Assembly (NCBI GenBank): GCA_029959085.1
Contig: JARWIR010000017.1
Location: 24,479,507 to 24,543,506, forward strand
Direction of reading: 5' to 3'
DNA from: Nemophila menziesii
Taxonomy: Eukaryota > Streptophyta > Magnoliopsida > Boraginales > Hydrophyllaceae
Length of the DNA stretch: 64,000 nt
Part shown: positions 11,279 to 22,600 of the stretch, piece after piece
How the letters are laid out: every line of letters begins with the position of its first letter
Numbering within the stretch: position 1 is the stretch's first letter
Program-made: the position numbers and the translations under genes
The notes under the pieces: model-generated
Databases searched by the model: none
Told to the model about the DNA's origin: nothing
The model's input: the letters and a program-made list of their open reading frames with translations, nothing else

Positions 11279-11461
11279 GTGTACGTGGGTGATCCAGGCC
11301 AGCTTACGTGCACCATGACTAATCCCACGTGGATATACACGCCTTCCCATGTATATTCCCAAGTAAATCAGAACTAGGTTACCCATGTTCAGGGAGGGGT
11401 TCGAGCCTTGTACCTCTTACTTTACTATAGATTATGAATTTATGCACCAAAAAAAGGAGTA
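11279..11461 (+). repeat. SINE-like repeat fragment (unclassified)
   Basis: Contains a B-box-like GGGTTCGAGCC near 11398 and ends in an A-rich tract before 'ggagtag'. Its left part (GTGGGTGATCC…CGTGCACCATGAC) resembles 63519-63562 (GCGGGTGGTACG…CGCACCACGACC). It abuts the broken end of the CACTA-2 transposase. Assignment as a SINE is tentative. Confidence 0.35.
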
Positions 11462-14181
11462 GAATCCATGCATTCTAGGCAAGCTAAGTAACCTTGACCC
11501 TTCCACCCTAACGTGTATGACCGCGCGGGGTAATCATTGGTCGTGAACAACAAACAAACCTTCAACATAAACTCTTGCTTTGTATACGCATCTGGTGTGG
11601 CCTAAGGTGTGATAAAATAATGATATAAATAAGTGCAAATAAACACCCTAAACTAACACGGTACTGCAAGTATTACAGGACGTATGCAAGTTTTAATGAT
11701 AAGAAGATTCGTTCCTCAGGGACTGACGAAAGTTAGAGAGAACTTATGCAAATTATCAAGTGCAGATATAGAAGATAGAAAGATGATACGCAAGGGAAGA
11801 AAAGGAAAATAGATTTTTATTTGGTTTTTATAAAGAAAACTAAACTACTAAATAAAAGACAATAAAATAAATAAAAGAAAAGAAAAGAAGATAGTATGAA
11901 AGTTATAGCTTAGGTTTTACTAGTATGAACCAATCCTTCTAATTCTATCTATTAGATCTAGTTTATAAGGGAGAATATTAGCTCTTGGTATACTTAGTCA
12001 GGATTCTAAATTCCCATACCTTAGACCTTGAGAGCGACTAAGGGGGCTACGGCACAACCAAGAAGTGATTTCAAATAGGGTTATCAAACGCTACTAAGTC
12101 CCTAAGCAAATACTGCAATCATTGGTGATATGGTGGTTAAAACAAACCCTATTGACTATCTAGTTAGAATCATGTTTTGTCAGAACTAATATCGACACTA
12201 GACGTTATGTGGTGGTTCAATAGTTAAACACCCTGTCAAGGAGACCATCTAACTACTATTAAGGTAATCCTAAACGTTGCGCACCGCAAGGAAAACATAC
12301 ATTAAATCAAAACACACAATCAAATATAAAGGTAAGTAGCTAATATCAGATTAAAATATGTAATTCCCAAAGAAACTTAGATAGAAGAATTAGAATTCAT
12401 AGTTTATACATTATGCAAAACCTAAGCTAATAGAATTAATTCATACAAAGAAAAGAAGAGAAAAGAATTACAAAATAAGAGGTTGAAGGAGACATGATTG
12501 ATGCACAACTCCTTCCAGACTCCTTCTCTTGTGTTGCAGCTTCCTCTTGGCCTTAAGGTCTGGCCAAGGATGATTTAAGAGTGTTAAGAGGCTGTATTTA
12601 TAGGGTATATGAAGACCTAATTCGTTTTCTTGAAGGAGAAGGAAAGTAATGGACTCCTAGTCCAACTCAAATTCGTAAGGAAATAAAGATAAACACTGCT
12701 GGACCGTTTTGAGCATATCTTCTTCGTTATTGGTCGGTTTGAGCTCCATAAGATACCAAAAGAATCGCAACAGAATTATCTCTGCACCTATGAAAGGAAA
12801 TTACCAAAATCGGCCTATTTCTTGGGTAAAATAGCACTTCTTTAGGCGTGTACTGCATAATCCTAGATTAGGCAGCTTTTCCTTTTCCTAATTGAACTCT
12901 GTTTCCTTCTATCTCCAATTACCATGCATATCTCTTTCCATATCTTGTAGTCTTTGACTTGGACTCTAATTAATCTCCATAATTATCTTTAAAGCTTCAC
13001 ACTAAATAAACAATTAAACCCAATATGCTCTAAAAATATTATGTTACTAAATCAAGACCCAAAATAGGAAAGTGCACTAATCTAAGCTAAAATCAACCTA
13101 TAAACTAATAAATAAGCCTAAAATGATGTCTCTGAAGTATATTATATTATCACAAATGAGGAGACATCAGCATCATACGTAAGGTTCCCTGTTTCCCACA
13201 ACATGTCCAACTCCTCTATGACAGGGCGCAGATAGAAATAAATGTCCTTACCGGGTGACCAAGGACCCAGAATCAACAAACAAAGCTGAAATGTGGTTTC
13301 CTTCATGCATACACACGATGGCAAGTTGTAGACGGTCAATATAACTGGCCACATATTGTATGAGTTGTTCTGCATAGCAATCAGACAATAACCATCAATA
13401 CCCAAACCCAAAAAAATATTCCGAGCTTCACTAGCAAACTAAGGGTGTAACTCTACGAATATTTTCCAGCTATCACCATCAACAGGATGGCGTAACACGT
13501 CTGAATCGGGTCTTTTTCTGGTATGGTGCCAGATCATGTTTTCAACGTGTGCTTCGAAGAGTATAGTCGCTGCAACCTCGGGGCAATCATAAATCACGAA
13601 ACTTTTATGTGGTACTTTCTTACCCTTCTTCAGATCCCATCTAGACTCACTGCATACTGGACACTTGTCGAGTAATTCATTCTCCTTGTAAAAAAGGGCA
13701 CAATCATTCAAGCAAACATCAATAGTAGTGTATCTCATAACCATACTTTATAACTTCTAGTTGCATTTCTCGTAAGACTCGGGCAAATTGTGAGGTTTGG
13801 GCAAAACACGACCAACCATTTCTAAGAGCTCGGTGAAATATGTGTTAGTCCACTTGTTCTTTACCTTTATGTGCATAAGCTTGGCAATGAAGTTCAAGGA
13901 ACTCATCATTGTAGATCCATGATATAATTCGGTTCTTCGAACAAAGCTTCGAAACTTCCACGGCTTATATGATGTGCGTCTCTCATTTCGGTATCACCCG
14001 AATGACCACCAACATCGTAACTGGGTCTCAAATCTTCATACACAATACGCAGTTCATTTTCTAAATTTGGCACGGGTTCTTTGGGAATTACTAATTTCTC
14101 ACCGTGTTTAGTCCAAACCTCATAAGTGGACAGAATCCCGTGCAGTAGAAGGTGACCCCTACCATTTGGTTTTGATATCAA
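11462..14181 (-). pseudogene. CACTA-2 TNP2-type transposase, interrupted and truncated
   Basis: Segments in order on the minus strand: 14181-13906 resembles the region after the transposase-associated domain. 13744-13439 has the Cys pairs typical of TNP2 (NDC…CPVC) and the WHHTRKRPDSDVLRHPVDG region. 13411-13175 carries the LLILGPWSPGKDIYFYLRP block. After the solo LTR is skipped, the same domain resumes at 11592 and continues to 11462. Frame breaks separate 13906/13744 and 13439/13411. TNP2 transposases excise CACTA elements by cutting at the terminal repeats. This copy cannot make an active enzyme. Confidence 0.82.
11593..13169 (-). mobile_element. Solo LTR-A of gypsy family (inside CACTA-2 transposase)
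   Basis: 1577 bp starting TGGTGTGGCCTAAGG and ending GGAGACATCA, flanked by perfect 5-bp duplications GCATC (11588-11592 and 13170-13174). It belongs to the same family as the LTRs at 48307 and 54711, which share the CCTAAGGTGTGATAAAATAA end and most of the first 150 bp. Family orientation puts its 5' end at 13169. Removing it and one GCATC restores an open transposase frame. Confidence 0.93.
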
Positions 14182-15609
14182 TGATTATTTGAACATTAAT
14201 ACACGGGAAAAACATCCAACCATTAAAACCATCTTGATTTTCATAAAATCCGTCACACAAAAAATATATACTTATGTAACAAGCGGTCACTTCGATCCAA
14301 TTCTTATCAAGACCCGAAACCATCTTTTAATAACAATTTGATAAAACTAAGCAACTACATAAATATGAAAATAAAATAAAAAATTATTACAACCCAATTA
14401 ATAAATAAATTAAAAATTACAACCCAAATGAATAAAAGAATAAAAATTACAATTTATTGAATGAATTAAAATTACAAACCAATAAATAGATAACAATTTC
14501 ATATAACTAACTAAACAAATACATATATATATAAGAAAAAAATATAAATACATGAACAATTGCATGATTTACAACATACTAATAAACACAATATAAAAAG
14601 AGTATTTATTAACCTATTCAAATTTTATAGAAGGTAATCACAATTATAATAAAAAAATCAAATTTTAAAATGTTTGAATTTTATTGAAAGTACCTTGAAT
14701 TGGTTGGGGAGATTGAAGATTGACCATGCCTCACCTTGAATATTGACCCGGTGATGGTGTAACAATTATTTATTAACTTAATCAATCATTAAATCACGTA
14801 ATTCGCTATTATATTCAACAAAATCAAAATTTAAAAAGTTTGAATTCATTGAAAAATACCTTGATTTGGTTGGAAAAAAGGAAGATTGACCTTGTCCGGC
14901 CTCGAATGAACCCGGAAATGATGTTAGATGATTTAAGTGAAGCAAGTGTTAAAGATTTGTGCAAGTAGGAGTTAGGGTTTTGAGAGAAAATGGGAGAAAA
15001 AAATATGGATCTGGTATTTTCTAGTTTGAAAAACCTGTTGTCTTTTTATTTTAATTTTTTTTAGCGACGACAAATTTCGTCGATGGTTACTTAAAAATTG
15101 GTCGCGAGAAATGATTACTAACAACATTCCCCGTCGCTAGTACTAAAGGAATTTAACGACGATTTTTTCGCTTAAAAAATTAAAAAAAAGGTGATATTTG
15201 CGACGAAATGTGTATTATTCACCAACGACATTAGGTCGTCGCTAACATTAAGGAAGATTAGTAGCGACGAATTTTAATTGTTTGCCGACAAAATCGTGTC
15301 GTCGCTGAAAAGAAAGATTATTTCCGACGAATTTCTTCGCCGTTAACCATTTGTCGTCGCTAATAAAATTATCTAGCGACGAAACGCAGATCGCTGCTAA
15401 AATTGTCGTTCCTAAAAAAAATCTGAAGTGAGATGCATGCTTTTTCACGTGTAGTTGCCTTATCTTGTATCTTATTATGTATGATCTCTACTAGTGAAAT
15501 TTTACTTCGTATTGTGTGATCCTATTATATTTTGGATATATACTCTATTTACATATATAGTTTGTGACTTGTATATATTCATTTTCTCGGATTTTCTAAT
15601 TGTAATTAG

Positions 15610-18600
15610 GTCTACATTTGCTGAGAGATGAGGGAGTAGATGCAATAATTGGGCCTCAAAAATCCGGACAAGCCAATTTTGTCATCAATCTTGGAGACAA
15701 AGCTCATGTACCAATCATTTCTTTCTCTGCAACCAACCCTTTTCTGCCTTCCAAAAGTCGTTTCTTTGTTCAAACGGCTGTAAGTGATGATGCTCAAGCT
15801 GGTGTTATAGCTGCCATCGTTAAAAACTTTCAGTGGAATCAAGTTGTAATGATATATGAAGATTCAGATTATGGTAATGGTATTACATCTTATTTATCAA
15901 ATTCGTTGCTAGATGCTAATGCTAGAATCTCGTATAGAAGTGTGATTCCGATTTCAGCTTCAGATGATTTTTTACACATAGAGTTACTCAAGATGATGAC
16001 CATGCAAACTAGGGTTTTCGTGGTTCATTTATCCGTACCTCTTGCTACTCGATTCTTTCTAAAAGCACAAGAGCTCGGGATGATGAATAATGGTTATGTA
16101 TGGATTGTGTCGAGTAGTTTGATGGATTTGTTTTCGTCATTAGATTCTCGTGTAATGGAAGCCATGCATGGTGTAATAGGTGTGAAGCCATTAGTTGATA
16201 CTAAATCAGAAAAATATAATGCTTTTATTACGAGATGGAAAAAGGAAAAACCTAGTGCAAATATGAACACATATGGTCTTTGGGCGTATGATACTCTTTG
16301 GGCATTGGCTATGGCTGCCGAAAGGGTTGGAATTAGGAATGCAAGTACCCCGATGAATACATCTGACTCTAATAGTACTACAAACCTGTTTACCTTTAAT
16401 GTTTCGAATGTTGGTCCTGAACTTCTAAAAGAGTTATCTGAAACAAGCTTTGATGGACTTATGGGAAAATTCTATCTCAAGAATGGAAAACTAGGGCGAC
16501 CACCTTTTCAAATTCTTAATGTGGTCGAGAAAGAAGAAATTGGAATACTAGAGGTAAATGAAAATGAAAATTCATCTGGGACAACTCATGGCCCAACATT
16601 AAAAGTATTGAAGAGTATTACTTGGCCTGGAAATTCAACAATTGTACCAAAGGGTTGGGTAATTCCTGTTAGTGGTAAAATGCTAAGAGTTGGAGTGCCA
16701 GCCATTTCTGGTTTTGATGAATTCTGTAAAGTTGAGATAGATCCTCAGACAAATGCTACACATTTCAGTGGATACTATGTTGATTTGTTCAATTTAATCA
16801 TGCAATCTCTACCTTATGCTGTGCGTTATGAGTTCGTGCAGTTTAAGGATCCAAATTATACTGCCCTGGTTGAACAGGTTTCTCTTCAGGTATATCAAAA
16901 AAAAGTTTTATTAATCATTCTTATCATACATTGCTTGTTTTTGGATTAAATCAATCACAACTATCGTTTATATGTATTGCGATAATTAAATCCACCCGAT
17001 CTTAAGGAGCCAATCCTGGATTTTTTCTTTTAGGGATGTAACGCCCAACCCTATTTTCTCATTGGAGTTAACCAGGTCTTTAATAAACATATAATAACTT
17101 AGGTATAAAGAAACTTGATCGTAAGAAAAAAGAGCTTCCGAGTTAATATTATTTGCTATTAAAAATGATTATTAAATAGTTGTTCACGTATATATCTTTT
17201 TCTTAATGATGATATAGAATTATGATGCTGTGGTGGGGGACATCACAATTACTGCCAAGAGGTCAGATTTGGTAGACTTTACTTTGCCAATTGCAGAAGG
17301 AGGATTTGTAGCTATTGTTCCAACCAGCACTAAAGATATTAAATGGGGCTTCCTGGCCCCTTTTACGAGAAAACTTTGGCTAACAAGTTTAGGGTTTCCG
17401 ATTTACACCGGATTTGCAGTGTGGTTTCTTGAGCACAGGATAAACAATAATTTTCGAGGTTCATTTCGGGATCAACTTGGCAAGCTTCTCTTCTACCCTT
17501 TCATGACGATTGTATTTGCCCATAGTGAGTAACATTTTCCTCTTAGTTAAATACTTACCCTTTCATATAATTTGGTTATAAGGGGTTGACAATTATGTTT
17601 TTGCAGCATGACTAGTTTTACATTGTTATGTAAAATAGTCGTGCTGCAAAAAATCTGAGTCCGTGTTTTTGGAAATATGAATTTGGTGTCCTATAACTAT
17701 TCATTCAGTATTAAAATTAGACATTTCCCTCCCAAAAAGTTAGAAGATTATACAAGACTTATAAAACAACAAAGAAAATGAATTTGTCTAGCTAATAGCT
17801 ATTCAAACAAAACTTATATTTGCTAAGTCAGTGATGGTATCAACACCCCACCCCCTACTCTAGTAGCTATTGTACAACTTATGACTCAATCCTTTGGTGC
17901 ATGCAGGAGAAAAAATCGTGGGAAATCTAACACGAATGGTTGTTATGGTATGGGTGTTTGTAGTGCTAATATTGACTTCAACATATATGGCAAGTTTATC
18001 AGCTATATTAACCGTTAGACCTCCTTATCCATCTGCAACGAATGTGAGCGAACTTAAAAGGACAGGAACATATATAGGGTGTAGAAATGGTTCATTTATG
18101 CTTGAACATCTGAAAAAACTAGGGTTTAATGAGTCCAAAATTAGACCCTGTCAAGACCCTGATCAGTGCAATAAATATCTCACTCTGGGATCTCAAAAAG
18201 GTGGTGTTTCAGCCTTCTTTGGTGTTGTGCCTTACATCAAGCTCTTTCTCCTCAAATATAGCAACAAATATATGACAATCGATCAAATTTATCGCACAGA
18301 GGGCTATGCCTTTGTAAGTATCTTTAGTTACACTTTGGTATATCTTTTGGAGAATTGTAGTACAATCATCCAGGATCCTTTTAAACTAGAAGGACATAGT
18401 CCATTTCTTAAATTTTTAGTTTATGATATAAATTAAAGGTTTTTATTATATAATTAATTATATAATAAATACATTACGATCTTTTAAAAAAAAATTACAA
18501 TCTTTGATGATACTAACTCAATATATATAAATGATATAGGCTTTTCCGAAAGGGTCCCCATTAGTAGCTGATGTTTCGCGGGCAATAACTGAGCTCACAG

Positions 18601-19013
18601 AAAAGGGAAAGATTTCAGAAATTGAGCAACAATGGTCAAACTTGACATATATAGGGGCGGCTGCTGCAAATATTACTCTTACAAATGTGAAACTTGGAAG
18701 TTTTAAGGCCCTTTTTACTATTACTGGAAGTGTCACAACTGTATGCCTCATTCTTTTTTTCGCCAACTACTTTTACGAGAACAGAGTCTTTATCATGGAT
18801 AGATTAACATCCTCTACCTCATTTTGGACAAAAATTCATGAAATTTGGAGTCATTTTAACGAGATGGAAGAGGGAATAGTGTCAAGAAGGTACCAGGATA
18901 CTCCTGATCCATCGCCAAGAGCATTCATAGATAGATCTTCTCAGATACATCCTTTAAACACCAACACAGGATCTTACTTACGTTCTCGTTCGACCCCAAA
19001 TGCCACTCCCTAA
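15610..19013 (+). CDS. GLR: GLR-A: plant glutamate receptor-like channel, exons 2-5 (exon 1 outside window)
   Basis: Exons 15610-16889, 17218-17524, 17907-18313 and 18540-19013, all GT-AG, in phase and free of stops. About 821 residues are encoded here. Exon 1 should lie left of the window, beyond a >15.6-kb intron. Exon 2 carries most of the extracellular amino-terminal (ANF-receptor) domain and S1 of the ligand-binding domain. Exon 3 carries the end of S1, M1 (KLWLTSLGF…VWFLEH) and the pore loop. Exon 4 carries M3 with the gate motif STYMASLSAIL, then S2. Exon 5 carries the S2 end, M4 (ITGSVTTVCLILFFANYF) and the cytosolic tail. Family role: cation and calcium channel subunit in plant membranes, gated by amino acids. 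The S1 arginine (ITAKRSD) is present, but the S2 motif reads AFFGVVPY, without the usual acidic pair. Closest by feel to clade II (GLR2-like). A paralogue lies at 40898-63225. Confidence 0.9.
17598..17652 (+). repeat. Near-perfect inverted repeat (hairpin) in GLR-A intron 3
   Basis: Arms at 17598-17623 and 17628-17652 pair over about 25 bp, with one G:U-type mismatch and one bulged G around a TGTT loop. The left arm includes TTTTTGCAG, a good 3'-splice-site look-alike. GLR-B intron 3 (62185-62271) lacks the hairpin, so it was gained in copy A or lost from copy B. Confidence 0.8.
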
Positions 19014-19401
19014 CTAAAATATATGAGGATGGACTATTTAGTGATCGAGTGCATATATAATTCTTTAACTTTGTATACATAGATTTATCATATTCTTGCT
19101 TGTAAATTATTGAAATAACAACATCTTGAAAGGGATTATCTGCACTAGAATGTATAGAATTATCTGAATAAATGGTTGTTTGGTTTGCCATATCGTCTGC
19201 ACATAAATTGTGTCTCCTTGTTTGATTAGTCAAGACCGCTCCTAGAATTCTCTCAAGGGGTTTCTAAATTTTGACGGTGACTGATTTTTCTTCACAAATT
19301 TTACGACAGATAAACTGTTGATCATGCTTTGCCTTGTCGTTTACTAATAGCCTGAAGTTTGCTTCTGTTCATTGTTTAGTTGGTTTCAATGTTTTGTTTC
19401 T
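19014..19401 (+). other. GLR-A 3' UTR and flank
   Basis: The first ~220 bp downstream of the stop are clearly similar to the sequence after the GLR-B stop (63226-63430), including GATCGAGTGCATATATAATTCTT and TGGTTGTTTGGYTTGCYATATCGT. Similarity is lost after about 19225. The transcript 3' end is probably within 19060-19180, but no unambiguous polyadenylation signal was chosen. No other gene is seen. Confidence 0.6.
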
Positions 19402-19457
19402 TGGAATATAACAACTAGTATAGATAAGAAAAAGCTGCAAAATATAACTTTAGGGAC

Positions 19458-19652
19458 TGTTGAAATAAGTGTTTAGGACTGCTATTGTGATTTTACTTAT
19501 ATTATGTATGTAGTTTAAATATTCAAATTATATAGCCGTTAGCAGTTATTAGATTGGCAGTTACATTTAGATTTTATAAATACTGATGTCTGCAGTAACA
19601 TTCATTCATCAGCTCAATAAATATTGTTTTCTTATCCTTCTATATTACAACA
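19458..19652 (+). repeat. Copia-1 5' LTR
   Basis: Begins TGTTGAAATAAGTG, ends CA just before the primer-binding site, and includes a TTTATAAATACTG TATA-like motif near 19574. Matches 25091-25302 apart from scattered substitutions and a 16-bp duplication in the latter. Confidence 0.9.
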
Positions 19653-19696
19653 ATTGGTATCAGAGCAATCTTCTTAAGGGATCTGTGTGAGAATCC

Positions 19697-22600
19697 ATGG
19701 AAGGCCAAACAAGTTTTTCATCAATTGCTCCGCCGGTGTTTGATGGAGAAAACTATCAAATCTGGGCAGTACGTATGGAGACTTATTTGAGTGCTTTAGA
19801 TCTTTGGGATGTTATGGAAGAAGACGTAGAAATTCCTGTACTACAAGAAAATCCAACCATTGCACAGATAAAATTTCATAATGAAAAGAAAGCAAAAAAG
19901 GCAAAAGAAAAAGCATGTCTATTTGCAACAGTCTCGCAAAGCATCATGATACGTATCATGACTCTTTAGACAACAAAAGAGATTTGGGATTCTCTCAAGA
20001 AAGAATATGAAGGAAATGAGAAAATTCATGGAATGCAAGTGTTAAATTTGATACGTGATTTTGAATTACAAAAGATGAAGAAGGGTGAGTCCATCAAAGA
20101 ATATTCTGATAGGTTGATGAACATTGCAAACCGAATCAGATTACTTGGTTCATCTCTTCCAGAATCAAGGATTGTTGAAAAAATTCTGGTAACATTGCCA
20201 GAACATTTTGAAGCCACAATTGCATCCTTAGAAAACACTAAGGATATGTAAAAAATCACTCTTATCGAATTGTTAAATTCTCTACAAGCACAAGAGCAAC
20301 GTAGAGAAATGAGACACGAGGGTGAACTTGAGGGAGCATTGACTGCAAAGTTTCAAGGTTCTGAAAATAAAAAAGGTCAAGAGGGAAGGCGTAATTATAA
20401 TCCTTGTTCTCATTGTAAAAAGAAACGGCACCCACCATTCAAGTGTTGGAGAAGGTCGAATGCACAATGTTCCAAATGCAATGAGATGGGACATGAAGCA
20501 GTTATATGCAAAACCTCAAAATGTTCAAAATGCAACAAGATGGGACATGATGCAATCATATGCAAAACAAAAAATCAACAATATGATGCTAATGCCCAAA
20601 TTGCTGATGAAGATGAAGAGGATCAATTATTTGTCGCAAAATGTTTTTCAAGCATTGAATCAAAAGAAACTTGGCTAATTGATAGTGGTTGTACTAACCA
20701 CATGACATATGACAAAGAGTTGTTTAAAGAATTAAGGAGCACCAACAAATAAAAAGTTTGAATTGGTAATGAAGATTACATAGATGTCAAAGGAATAGGT
20801 ACAATTGCAATTTCTAGTTTCTTTGGTACAAAGTATATTTTTGATGTGTTGTATGTTCCTGAAATCAACCAAAACTTGTTGAGTGTTGGACAATTAATTG
20901 AAAAGGGTTATAAGGTTGTGTTGATGATAAATGTTGTTTGATTAAAGATGCTTTTGGAAAAGACATTTTTTCAGTAAAAATGAAAGGAAAAAGTTTTGTT
21001 CTCGATCCGCAAAAAACGAAACATAGTGCTTTTGTTGTCAAGGAGAATGTTACAGAGTTATGGCACAAAAGGCTTGGTCATTATCATCATCAAGGAATTC
21101 TCCAGATGAAATCCAAAATGATGACCAACGATCTCCCAGAACTTGATGACAACATCGCTAGTTGTAAAGCATGTCAGTTTGGAAAAAAAAGTAAGAAACC
21201 ATTTCCAAAAGTACAAAGGCCTTCTCTGAATGGTAGTCTTTATTATGCTATATTTATTGATGATTCTACTCGTATGTGTTGGATCTATTTTTTGAAGCAC
21301 AAGTCAAAAGTGAGGGAAGTGTTTTTCAAATTTAAATCCAGAGTTGAAAATGAGATTGGTTGCAAAATTCAAACAGTCAGATCTGACAATGGAAGCTGGT
21401 ATTCAACACCAATTGACTACTCCATACAGTCCTCAACAAAATGGAGTAAGTGAGAGGTGAAACAGGTTTATATTGGAGATGACACGTTGTATGCTACATG
21501 AGAAAAATCTTCCAAAATATTTTTGGGCAGAAGCCGCGAATACTGCAGTATTTTTGCAAAATCGGCTTCTCACAAGGGTAGTCATTGATAAAACACCTTT
21601 TGAAGCATGGTATGGCTATAAACCATCTCTAAAATTTCTTAAGGTATTTGGATGTTTGTGTTTTTCTCATGTTCCTCAAGTTATAAGGGACAAGCTAGAA
21701 AAAAGAGCACTTCCTGGGATCTTCATTGGTTATAGTTTAGTTTCAAAAGCTTATAAAAATTTTCAACCACAAATTGGAAAAATTGTTATAAGCAGAGATG
21801 TGAACTTTATGGAGGAAGAAGAATGGAATTGGAATAGTGAAGATAACATTATTTCAAAAGTGTCAAATACCAAGTTTCAAGAACAAAGCATGGATGATCA
21901 GGAAAATGAAATAATTGATGATATTCCTGTAAGAGGCACAAGGTTATTTTCTGAAATTTATCCGCGTTGCAACATTGCTGTATGTGAACCTGGAAATTAT
22001 GAAGAAGCCAAGACAAATGAAAATTGGCTAGCCGCAATGAAGGAGGAGTTGTTCATGATTGAAAAAAATAAAACATGGGAGTTGGTAGATAAACCTCAAG
22101 ATAGGAAGGTCATTGGGGTTAAATAGGTTTTCAGGACCAAACTCAATGCCGATGGATCAATCAACAAGCATACAGCTAGGCTTGTGGTTAAAGGGTATGC
22201 ACAGATATTTGGTGTGGACTATTCTGACACCTTTGCCCCAGTTGCTAGACTTGACACCATCAGGATGTTGCTTGCTTTTGCTGCACAAATGAATTGGAAA
22301 CTATATCAGTTAGATGTCAAGTCGGCTTTTTTGAATGGTATTCTGCAGGAGGAGATTTATGTAGAACAACCAGAAGGCTTTGTAAAATATGGAGAAGAAG
22401 ATAAGGTCTATCTTCTCAAAAAGGCACTTTATGGGTTGAAACAAGCCCCAAGAGCATGGTACAATAAATTGATGAACACTTGCTCAGTTTGGGTTTTTCT
22501 AATAGTCCTTTAGAATCAACATTATATGTCAAGAAAGATGAAGGGGGAATTCTTATAATATCTTTATATGTGGATGATCTTCTTGTCATTGGAAATAACA

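Larger units (their letters stand above)
11462..15457 (-). mobile_element. CACTA-2 transposon, truncated, with solo LTR inserted
   Basis: The right end (5' end on the minus strand) is marked by a degenerate terminal AACTACACGTGAAAAA (reading leftward from 15457) and by many TAGCGACGA / TCGTCGCTA subterminal repeats at 15060-15420. The transposase gene reads leftward from 14181. The left end is lost: coding homology stops at 11462 against an unrelated repeat. A gypsy solo LTR (11593-13169) interrupts it. Confidence 0.8.

Noticed and set aside
15618..16949. Stand-alone 443-codon gene at 15618 (and its partner at 43004)
   Set aside because: These are exon 2 of the two GLR genes read past the splice donor; the frame begins with a non-ATG codon and ends in intron 2.
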